IMG/VR virus record: IMGVR_UViG_3300025326_000200
Coordinates: 1 to 24,119 of that record
DNA from: a virus
Strand: one strand, 5' to 3'
Length of the DNA: 24,119 bases
A program made the position numbers and the translations under genes. Of this stretch, positions 13,745 through 19,710 are shown one piece after another. The notes beneath the pieces are model-generated. The model saw nothing but the letters and a program-made list of their open reading frames with translations, did not search any database and had not been told where the DNA came from. How positions within the stretch are numbered: position 1 is the stretch's first letter; each line of letters opens with the position of its first letter.

Positions 13745-13861
13745 ATGTCGCGATCATCTCTCGCGCTCCAGCCGCCAGGAGTGAGCCCGGCGAAAGCCGC
13801 AAGCTCATGGGGGGCCTGGTGGCTGGGGCGAGAGAGACGAACGACGAGGGGACAGCGATGA
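13745..13861 (+). CDS. 38-residue leader ORF coupled to integrase
   Basis: The ATG at 13745 has an almost ideal AAAGGAGG site eight bases ahead. The ORF stops exactly in an ATGA overlap with the integrase start at 13858. The product (MSRSSLALQPPGVSPAKAASSWGAWWLGRERR...) is basic and Trp-rich with no recognisable domain. The strong start signal and coupled end suggest translation of this peptide controls or feeds ribosomes to int. It may be a small regulator, for example an excisionase-like peptide, but it lacks a clear helix-turn-helix. Confidence 0.5.
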   Translation: MSRSSLALQPPGVSPAKAASSWGAWWLGRERRTTRGQR

Positions 13862-14730
13862 GATCAGAGATCGAACGACTCATGAGCACCCGGGATTGGT
13901 CCAGCGAGACCCAGAGGCTCTACCGATATCACCTGATCGATTTCGAGATCTGGCTGGAGAAGAAGGGCCTCACCTATCGCCAGGCGACCGCCGAGAGCAT
14001 TCGGGCCTGGCTTGCCGGCCACGAGAAGTGGTCTGCCTCGAGCAGCCATAATGCGATCTGCGCACTCAAGGCCTTCTACCACTTCACGGTCGGGGAGGCA
14101 GCGTCGCCATTACAGGGGATCCGAGTGCGGCGCAGACTTCCCCCGATGGGGCGCACGCTCAGCGAAGAAGAAGTCAAGCAGCTCCTCGCTGCGATAGACA
14201 CTTCAACCGCCGGCGGCGTCCGGGATCTAAGCATCTTGACACTGATGCTCGACACCGGCCTTCGCAGCAGCGAGGTCTGTCGCCTGCAGATGGATCGTCT
14301 CGAGAAGGAGAAGCGCGTGCTATCGGTGAGAGTGAAGGGAGGGGACTGGAGCTACCGGGTCTACGGGCAATACACCGCGGCCTGTCTCGAGGCCTGGCTC
14401 TCGTGCCGATACTGGATCGCCCCGGTGAGCTGCCAGGTAGTCTATGTAGGCTTGCGAGGGAAGGATGCTGGGTGGAGGTTCACCCGGGTGGGTCTAAGAA
14501 CGCTGTGCTATCGATGGAGCGAGCGGGCCGGCATCCGCCGGTTCTCGCCACACGCATTGCGGCGCACGTTCGCCACACTGGCCCTCAAGGGCGGAGCCCC
14601 GACCCGACTCGTGCAGGTCGCCGGCGCCTGGCGCGATCTCGACATGGTCGAGCGTTACTCCCGGGCGCTGGCTGCCGAGGATTTCCGGGCCTGGGCGCCA
14701 ACAGATCGCATTATGGGAATCCGGGGTTGA
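13858..14730 (+). CDS. int: Tyrosine recombinase / phage integrase
   Basis: I set the start at ATG 13858 (GAGGGG six to seven bases ahead); the open frame extends 68 codons further upstream without a start signal. The 290-residue protein has an N-terminal SAM-like DNA-binding domain (about residues 1-80, SSETQRLYRYHLIDFEIWLEKKGL) and a catalytic domain from ~95. Active-site residues are visible in order: Arg136 (TGLRSSEV), Lys160 (RVKGG), His232 and Arg235 (SPHALRRTFAT), Trp258 in the usual second His position (AGAWRD), and nucleophile Tyr267 (VERYSR). This is XerC/D-like in size. It should integrate and excise the phage at attP. It is the only gene of its region on the plus strand left of the repressor. 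Confidence 0.93.
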   Translation: MRSEIERLMSTRDWSSETQRLYRYHLIDFEIWLEKKGLTYRQATAESIRAWLAGHEKWSASSSHNAICALKAFYHFTVGEAASPLQGIRVRRRLPPMGRTLSEEEVKQLLAAIDTSTAGGVRDLSILTLMLDTGLRSSEVCRLQMDRLEKEKRVLSVRVKGGDWSYRVYGQYTAACLEAWLSCRYWIAPVSCQVVYVGLRGKDAGWRFTRVGLRTLCYRWSERAGIRRFSPHALRRTFATLALKGGAPTRLVQVAGAWRDLDMVERYSRALAAEDFRAWAPTDRIMGIRG

Positions 14731-14813
14731 ACGAAATAGCCACGACGTTGCCTAAGCCCGGGAGCTACTACCCCCAGCCTTGGATCTATTCGTCCGTCTG
14801 TTGTAAAGGTTCC

Positions 14814-14846
14814 CCGTCGCCTGCCCCTACCAGAGCTCGGCGACGG
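14814..14846. repeat. Inverted repeat downstream of int, possible attachment-site element
   Basis: CCGTCGCC (14814-14821) and GGCGACGG (14839-14846) form a perfect 8-bp inverted repeat around a 17-base spacer. It lies in the 186-base gap between int and the repressor, a common place for attP. Neither side carries a T-run. It could be an integrase arm/core site or a hairpin; nothing decides between them. Confidence 0.3.
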
Positions 14847-14878
14847 ATCCGCAGTCACAGTGTAGCGGCTCGACGATG

Positions 14879-14908
14879 CCCTCCGCAATCCTACCTGCGG
14901 GGGGTTTC
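14879..14908 (+). terminator. Weak candidate terminator after int
   Basis: CCTCCGCA (14880-14887 region) can pair with TGCGGGGG (14896-14903) around an 8-base loop, followed by GTTTCGTCG rather than a clean T-run. It sits between int and the converging repressor gene, where termination would be expected. Confidence 0.3.
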
Positions 14909-14916
14909 GTCGTCCC

Positions 14917-15186
14917 CTAGCCGCTCGCCTCCCATGTCCACAAATCCTCGACGGCGACGCCAAAGCCACGGCTCAGCTTCTCCAGGATCTCGAAGCTGAT
15001 CGCTTTCACCGGCTCGTCCTTGCGCGCCAATCGGTAGGCCATCGAGGGAGACAGGAGAAACTCGGGGCGCCGGACCAGGTCCAGCGCATCCCAACCCCGC
15101 TCCTCGAGCAGCTCGGGAACGCGCAACCGCCGCGCTCCGCGCATCTCTTGGGTACCTTCCTGGATGAGGGCTTCCCGGGGGGGCAT
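14917..15186 (-). CDS. Cro/CI-like HTH repressor
   Basis: The 89-residue protein is a single small helix-turn-helix domain of the XRE/Cro type: RVPELLEERGWDALDLVRRPEFLLSPSMAYRLARKD (residues 22-57), then VKAISFEILEKLSRGFGVAVEDLWTW (60-85). The latter matches the helix 4-5 consensus with the closing V-x-x-L. It lacks a C-terminal oligomerisation domain of lambda CI size. It is divergent from the plus-strand operon at 15285 and faces a shared promoter/operator region, so it is probably the lysogeny regulator. The ATG at 15186 would lie at the predicted +1 of its promoter (leaderless mRNA). An ATG at 15144 with GGAAGG upstream is the alternative start. Confidence 0.8.
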   Translation of the reverse strand: MPPREALIQEGTQEMRGARRLRVPELLEERGWDALDLVRRPEFLLSPSMAYRLARKDEPVKAISFEILEKLSRGFGVAVEDLWTWEASG

Positions 15187-15189
15187 ACC

Positions 15190-15221
15190 AGTAGGATAAA
15201 CCTACTATGCCGTATTGTCAA
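15190..15221 (-). promoter_or_regulatory. Repressor promoter with palindromic operator
   Basis: On the minus strand, TTGACA (15221-15216) is a perfect -35. After 17 bases comes TATCCT (15198-15193) as the -10. The perfect inverted repeat AGTAGG-ATAAA-CCTACT (15190-15206) covers the -10, as expected for autoregulation. The predicted start lies near 15186, the ATG itself. Confidence 0.62.
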
Positions 15222-15230
15222 GCCCCACTG

Positions 15231-15260
15231 TTGACTTTGATACTTGGCTATGCTACTATG
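15231..15260 (+). promoter_or_regulatory. Rightward early promoter with operator half-site
   Basis: TTGACT (15231-15236), a 17-base spacer and TACTAT (15254-15259) form a strong sigma-70-type promoter. The -10 lies within CTACTATG (15253-15260), an exact copy of the sequence at 15202-15209 that includes one arm of the palindromic operator. A repressor bound to the repeated site could block both divergent promoters. Confidence 0.68.
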
Positions 15261-15284
15261 GAGCCGTACCTAGAGGAGGCTAGA

Positions 15285-15539
15285 ATGAACCTGAATCCCA
15301 TCAGCCAAACAGCCGCCTTTGACAGCGTGACCCAGATTGGGCGCCAGATCGCCAAGCGGAAGTTTGAAGACGCCTTCTGGCGAAAGACGGCCATCGACGT
15401 GCTCGTGCAAGCCCTGGAGGTTCTTCCAGTCGGACCACAGTTCTCCAAGGCGAGGGAGTATCTCCACGCCATCCAGGAGTACGACGACGTCGCCAAGATG
15501 GTCGCCGAAACCAAGACAGCTCAGTTTGTAACGGCCTAG
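15285..15539 (+). CDS. First gene of the rightward early operon, unknown
   Basis: The ATG at 15285 has GAGGAGG about six bases ahead and lies 26 bases after the -10; the open frame extends further upstream without a start signal. The 84-residue protein (MNLNPISQTAAFDSVTQIGRQIAKRK...) is predominantly helical and mixed in charge, with a middle segment TAIDVLVQALEVLPVGPQFSKAREYLHAIQEYDDVAKM. I do not see a helix-turn-helix, so it is not an obvious Cro. Function unknown; it should be expressed when the repressor is absent. Confidence 0.65.
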   Translation: MNLNPISQTAAFDSVTQIGRQIAKRKFEDAFWRKTAIDVLVQALEVLPVGPQFSKAREYLHAIQEYDDVAKMVAETKTAQFVTA

Positions 15540-15551
15540 GCAGAGGGCTTC

Positions 15552-15728
15552 ATGGCGAACTGGGCGATCACTCGGATTGGCCAGCATCGGATCATCCGGG
15601 TCATGGACAAGCTCATCACACGCAAGACGCTGCATCCCGCCGGCGCCCGGGCGATCGTCCTGGCCCGAAATTGGCAAGGGGCACTAATCGTGCTACGATA
15701 TCTGAACCAACACCAGGGAGGATTGTGA
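15552..15728 (+). CDS. 58-residue basic protein, unknown
   Basis: The ATG is preceded by AGAGGG six bases away and begins 12 bases after the previous stop. The stop overlaps the next start by one base (TGATG). The product (MANWAITRIGQHRIIRVMDKLITRKTL...) is basic and helical, with an Arg/Lys-rich first half and a hydrophobic second half (ARAIVLARNWQGALIVLRYL). No family is recognised. Operon position and coupling support it. Confidence 0.58.
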   Translation: MANWAITRIGQHRIIRVMDKLITRKTLHPAGARAIVLARNWQGALIVLRYLNQHQGGL

Positions 15729-16171
15729 TGAACGAATCAACGCCACTCGATACGGTCGCGCAACGCTATGTCTCCAACGGATGGAAGATCACCACGATCG
15801 ACAGCCAGCGCTTCACCGCAACGAAGAAGAAGAGCCCCAACGGCCTGGCAGTCGTGTTGGGCATCATCGGGCTGCTCTTCTATATTGTCCCCGGACTGCT
15901 TATTCTGCTCTTGGCCTATGTCGCCCGAGGCGAGGAGACCGTAGTTTTCACCGCGGCCCAAGCAGAGGAGTTGATCGAGGAAGAGCGGAGAACCGGCGGC
16001 GTACGAGAAGCCGAGGCGGCCAAGCGCGAGGCGGATCGAGAAGACCACGATCGGGAATTGAAAGCGCAGGCCGAGAGGAACATCGCCGAGCAGGCGAGGC
16101 GCATTGCCCAGATAAAAGACGGTCTGCGCCGAACATGGGCGTTCATCCGTGGAAGATCCGGGCCGGTCTGA
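15728..16171 (+). CDS. Membrane protein with charged coiled-coil tail
   Basis: The 147-residue protein starts at 15728 with GGGAGG about seven bases ahead. Residues 1-38 are a soluble domain (YVSNGWKITTIDSQRFTATKKK). Residues 39-66 are strongly hydrophobic, either one long span or a re-entrant hairpin around Pro55-Gly56. Residues 78-135 are a highly charged Glu/Arg/Ala helix, probably a coiled coil. The N-terminal pattern resembles conserved small bacterial membrane proteins, but I cannot name the family. It is the last gene of the rightward operon, so an early membrane-associated function such as exclusion is possible. Confidence 0.7.
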   Translation: MNESTPLDTVAQRYVSNGWKITTIDSQRFTATKKKSPNGLAVVLGIIGLLFYIVPGLLILLLAYVARGEETVVFTAAQAEELIEEERRTGGVREAEAAKREADREDHDRELKAQAERNIAEQARRIAQIKDGLRRTWAFIRGRSGPV

Positions 16172-16315
16172 CCGCGGCCCATCTCGCCTACGGCTCCACC
16201 CTCACCGTCCCTGAGTGCGCGCCGGCACCAGTGCCAGTGGAAATCCATCTCCATCGCCACTCACCTATCGCCTCCGCCATGATATGGTCGCAGTGGTAGG
16301 CGCCTGTGCCGGGGC

Positions 16316-16612
16316 TTAGACATTCTTCTTGGCCACTTGGAATTTCTTTTCCTCGGCCGCGACGGCCGATCCAATCCCCTCCCAGCGATAGTACCAGTAG
16401 CCATTCCCGGCGCCGTCAATCGCGATGTCCGCATGATAATGCCCGACTTGATCTTTGACGACCTCATCATCCACGCCATAGACATAGGCGGTGGTCTCCG
16501 GGACGAGATCTTTCACCTTGAGGGTTATCGTTGTGGGATCCACCGGAATGCCATCTTCATCAAGGAAGACCGCTGATAGTCTGATTGAATCCCCAACGTC
16601 ATAAAGCGCCAT
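16316..16612 (-). CDS. Phage structural hypothetical protein
   Basis: The 98-residue protein (MALYDVGDSIRLSAVFLDEDGIPVDPTT...) looks like one immunoglobulin-like beta sandwich: the D-V-G-D-x-I-R-L start, PTTITLKVKDL and the closing WYYRWEG and KFQVAKKNV segments. A similar short protein is common next to phage tail-fibre genes and is thought to be structural. A strong GGAGGG lies five bases ahead of the ATG, one base after the preceding stop. It is the last gene of the right-hand leftward cluster. Confidence 0.65.
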   Translation of the reverse strand: MALYDVGDSIRLSAVFLDEDGIPVDPTTITLKVKDLVPETTAYVYGVDDEVVKDQVGHYHADIAIDGAGNGYWYYRWEGIGSAVAAEEKKFQVAKKNV

Positions 16613-16613
16613 C

Positions 16614-17525
16614 TCACCCTCCGAGCTCGTGATCGATCACCAGTTCCACAATAGCCTCATCCTCAATGCGCAATTCGCAGAGGATCCGGTCATCAACTTG
16701 CACGTCCGCCAGAAACACGATGGCCAGCACCGACATGCCGACGGCGGAGCCCATCCAGACAAAGTATCCCGCGGCGGCGGCCAAGACCTGGTCGTAAAGG
16801 AGCCCGGCCGCAGTCCCGGAAACAGCAAACGAGCCCGCTTGGCTCGCCAATACGTGATGGAATTCCAGGCTAACTACCCCGCCGGAGAATACAACGCTCC
16901 CTGGACCGACACCGAGCGTGAAACCCTTGAAGAGCTGGGCCTCGGTGCCAGCCAGCGCGTATGAGCCTGACTCTGAAGGGAGAATGATGCTGTGAAGCAG
17001 ACCTACGGCCGTCCCAGCAATGATGTACGCGCCATCATCCGCCGCCAGCCAGCGATCATGTAGAAACTCGGGCGCTGCCCCAGTGATCGCCCATGAACCA
17101 TTGGCGGCGCCGATCGTGATCTGGCGGGCCAAGACGGCGATCTGCCCGGTAATCGTGTAACTACCGGATTCCGAGCCCAGGACCCGATCGTAGATCAGCC
17201 CAGCCGCCGCGACGCTGATCGCCACGGAACCGGGCTGTGCATTGATCCGCAGCCCAAATTCCAGACCGGCATTGGACCCGACAATACTGTAGCCTCCTCC
17301 CGCAGCCACCATCCAGTAGTTGAACTCAAGATTGGCGAACGTGCCCGAGACCGCGAAGGAGGCGGCACCGGCCGCAAGGTTACGATGAAACTCAAGGTTG
17401 GCCGGACTACCTGTTATCGAGAAACTGCCCACCTCGGCGGTGACGCTATAAGATACCGCAGCCCCGGCGAGGCCCCAATGGGGCCGACTGATCAGCAACA
17501 GGAACGCGGCGTTGGTCCGGCTCAT
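16614..17525 (-). CDS. Repeat-rich tail/fibre structural protein
   Basis: The 303-residue protein consists mostly of about ten tandem 22-residue repeats (roughly residues 28-258) with the core Gly-Ser-Y/F/W-x-I/V-x-G-x(2)-A-x-L and a following aromatic/hydrophobic strand. Examples are GSYTITGQIAVLARQITIGA and GSWAITGAAPEFLHDRWLAA. The regular period implies a repeated beta structure, as in fibre or surface-display proteins of phages. A hydrophobic N-terminus and an acidic, non-repeat C-terminus (VQVDDRILCELRIEDEAIVEL) bracket it. The start overlaps the tail-spike stop by ATGA. Function inferred from position. Confidence 0.75.
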   Translation of the reverse strand: MSRTNAAFLLLISRPHWGLAGAAVSYSVTAEVGSFSITGSPANLEFHRNLAAGAASFAVSGTFANLEFNYWMVAAGGGYSIVGSNAGLEFGLRINAQPGSVAISVAAAGLIYDRVLGSESGSYTITGQIAVLARQITIGAANGSWAITGAAPEFLHDRWLAADDGAYIIAGTAVGLLHSIILPSESGSYALAGTEAQLFKGFTLGVGPGSVVFSGGVVSLEFHHVLASQAGSFAVSGTAAGLLYDQVLAAAAGYFVWMGSAVGMSVLAIVFLADVQVDDRILCELRIEDEAIVELVIDHELGG

Positions 17526-18979
17526 AGGCGCCGAGGACCGCCCTTCAAGGTCTCAAAGGCTCCGATTTCGGGATTGGTGCCGCGGCCGAGGGGGATGCCG
17601 TCGAGGTCCACTGTGTAATCTGAAATCTGAAACCCAGCTCCTATGGCAGGGCTGGCAGATCCCAAGTGAAAGTCGCTTCCTGGAGCAAGAAACTCTGGGT
17701 CATCCAAGATCTCAGTTCCGTCCGCCGTGAAGTTCAGTGCAGCCCCATTCAGAAGATGATAGAGATTATAGGTATGTTCGAATCCCGTGAATGCGTCACT
17801 TATGTCCCACTGGCCAGCAGCGTCTCCGTCAACGTAGAAGATGTTATTTTTGAGTTTTAGGACACTTGATGCAATATCCTCGGTTAGGATGATTATCGGT
17901 TCTAAGCGGGCATCATACATATTCGCGATCTGATAGACCGTGTTGTTCTCAACTCGGAAATTGCTGATGGCTGCAAAAAATGGGCCGCTCGTCAACCACT
18001 GTCCCAACCACCAATTCTCATAGGACAGGTTGTATGCCATCCTTGCATTCGACACAGATCCAGTCCCATCTCCGCCAACCTCAATAAAACCATTGCATCC
18101 AGTTGCGATGTTGTGATGGATATAGGCGTTGTCACAGACATTGCTACTGCCCTCGTAAATCTCAATGGCCGCCCCATCATAGTAATAGTCATAACTCGAT
18201 GCCTGGCAATTTATGAACTGACACCAAGATATTTCCGGCGTTGATCGAAAAATGGCAACACCAACAGCTCCAGTATCGTCGTTTGTAGGATTTGGAGTAT
18301 TTGTCACCATGATAAGGTCATGGATATTGCAGCGAGTGATAAGCGAATTGATTCCGAGGCTGCGCACTCCATAGCCTGAATTCTGTAGTTCGCAGTCGCT
18401 GACCGTACAGTTGTCGGATCCGATGCCAAGCCTGACAGCCGCTACGGGGGCACCCGATACGAAGACATTCTCTACCGAGATCCAGTCGCCATCCAGAACA
18501 ACTGCATTCTCCCCCGCCCCAGAGACAGAAAAATCTGGCATACTTCCTGTGCCGTATGCCCCAATCACAATCGGACTTCCTTCTGTACCATTTGCAGTGA
18601 TCGTGAGTGGGGCGGTTGTCCATAGACTACCCCGCTTGAATAGAATTTCATCTCCGGCCGTGTAGGAGCCTGCTGTAGCTTTTGCCGTCGTCGCCCAGGC
18701 ATTGGCATCAGAAAGACCATCCACTTCATCGTCTCCGCCATTTTTTACGTAGTAAGTATCGGGCGATCCACCCATAATTATTGGGAATGACCGTCTCCCG
18801 ATACCCTTCGCACCCATATAGAAAACTGCAATCGTTTTCTTGCGCGGAAATAGAAATGTGTAGTCATGACGGCTACGTCCCTCGAAGACATATCTCGGAC
18901 GGCTTTTGACTTTCAGGGAGTCGTAGAGGCAGTGCCGTCTCTTCGCGTATTCAAACTGAGCCAAAACATCTTGTAGCAT
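17522..18979 (-). CDS. Right-handed beta-helix tail spike
   Basis: From the ATG at 18979, two bases after the upstream TAA, the protein is 485 residues. After a ~75-residue virion-attachment-like N-terminus comes a long repetitive beta-helix (about 80-430) rich in N-x-V/I and C-x-F rungs, such as VSVENVFVSGAPV-like strands and SDCELQNSGYGVRS. It closes with LDGIPLGRGTNPEIGAFE, the D-x-D-G-x-P...IGAFE motif typical of pectate-lyase-like/right-handed helix proteins. Such spikes bind or degrade host surface polysaccharide. The coding DNA is visibly AT-richer than its neighbours, which fits exchange of host-range genes. Enzymatic activity cannot be confirmed. Confidence 0.8.
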   Translation of the reverse strand: MLQDVLAQFEYAKRRHCLYDSLKVKSRPRYVFEGRSRHDYTFLFPRKKTIAVFYMGAKGIGRRSFPIIMGGSPDTYYVKNGGDDEVDGLSDANAWATTAKATAGSYTAGDEILFKRGSLWTTAPLTITANGTEGSPIVIGAYGTGSMPDFSVSGAGENAVVLDGDWISVENVFVSGAPVAAVRLGIGSDNCTVSDCELQNSGYGVRSLGINSLITRCNIHDLIMVTNTPNPTNDDTGAVGVAIFRSTPEISWCQFINCQASSYDYYYDGAAIEIYEGSSNVCDNAYIHHNIATGCNGFIEVGGDGTGSVSNARMAYNLSYENWWLGQWLTSGPFFAAISNFRVENNTVYQIANMYDARLEPIIILTEDIASSVLKLKNNIFYVDGDAAGQWDISDAFTGFEHTYNLYHLLNGAALNFTADGTEILDDPEFLAPGSDFHLGSASPAIGAGFQISDYTVDLDGIPLGRGTNPEIGAFETLKGGPRRL

Positions 18980-18981
18980 TA

Positions 18982-19710
18982 TTAAGCCTTGAATGTCGCA
19001 ATTAGACCACCCGCGAATCGGGATGTCGTCCATGACATCGTGGTCTCTTGTGCACCAGGAGCCGACACGATTTTTGATGCCGCGAACACGACATCAGTAT
19101 TAAGACTATATTCGTCCACAAACGAATTACTGAAGGATTGAGCGCTCGTCACATTGCCCGTTACGAATCCGGCAAAACAAAGCTCATTCGCTGCTGTAGT
19201 TGTTGGGGTTGTACCGCTGGAGCGGGAAGTGACTCCGCTTCCTGTGCTACCCGTAAAGGCTACTTGATCGAGGGTATCCACTCCACCCCATTCCATAAGC
19301 AGCAATGTTGTCGAGTCCGAATTCGTCCAGTTCAATGTAACATCTCCCTCCGACGCTCCAGCAATCTTGTAGAATATCGCCATCCCTGCGGTTGTTCCCC
19401 ACAAACACCCTACTGCTTGGCTCCAGCCGGTGATAGATCCGCTTGTATAAGAACTAACCGTTCCTTTGCCCAGAGCGACGAGTAGATTTCCCTCTGTTGG
19501 TGTCACATCCCAGCTAACTGTAACGGCATTGGCGGCTGCTAAGCCAACTTTTGCACCTTGAACTTTTGCGATTAGGACAGGCGGCTTCGCCCCCACCAGC
19601 GTCCCCATGCTCGCGGGGTCGACTCTTTCGACCCCGCGCAGGTTGAGCCTGGGCACGGAGAGGCCTTCTTCGGGGGCGAGAAGCCCGCTCGGCTTGCGCT
19701 TGAATCTCAT
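18982..19710 (-). CDS. Tail fibre/adhesin-like beta-sandwich protein
   Basis: The ATG at 19710 is fixed by an ATGA overlap with the preceding gene, giving 242 residues. After a basic N-terminus (MRFKRKPSG) and a Pro/Leu linker, residues ~55-242 form a beta-sandwich-like domain with the pattern GNLLVALGKG, AMAIFYKIAGASEGDVTLNWTNS, LLLMEWGGVD and ending GGLIATFKA. This arrangement recurs in phage and bacterial surface proteins of unknown detailed function. High Ser/Thr content fits an exposed virion protein. It is between a baseplate-like gene and the tail spike. Confidence 0.68.
   Translation of the reverse strand: MRFKRKPSGLLAPEEGLSVPRLNLRGVERVDPASMGTLVGAKPPVLIAKVQGAKVGLAAANAVTVSWDVTPTEGNLLVALGKGTVSSYTSGSITGWSQAVGCLWGTTAGMAIFYKIAGASEGDVTLNWTNSDSTTLLLMEWGGVDTLDQVAFTGSTGSGVTSRSSGTTPTTTAANELCFAGFVTGNVTSAQSFSNSFVDEYSLNTDVVFAASKIVSAPGAQETTMSWTTSRFAGGLIATFKA

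Noticed and set aside
13654-13857. N-terminal extension of the integrase
   Set aside because: It lacks a ribosome-binding site and crosses the promoter-like and hairpin region; residues before ATG 13858 do not resemble an integrase N-terminus.
14731-14830. Possible tRNA 3' fragment (GGTTCC...CCTACCA-like) as attP core
   Set aside because: The T-arm stem does not pair and no acceptor partner is visible.
16172-16315. Possible bidirectional terminator between converging genes
   Set aside because: Only short imperfect inverted repeats and no T-tract could be found.
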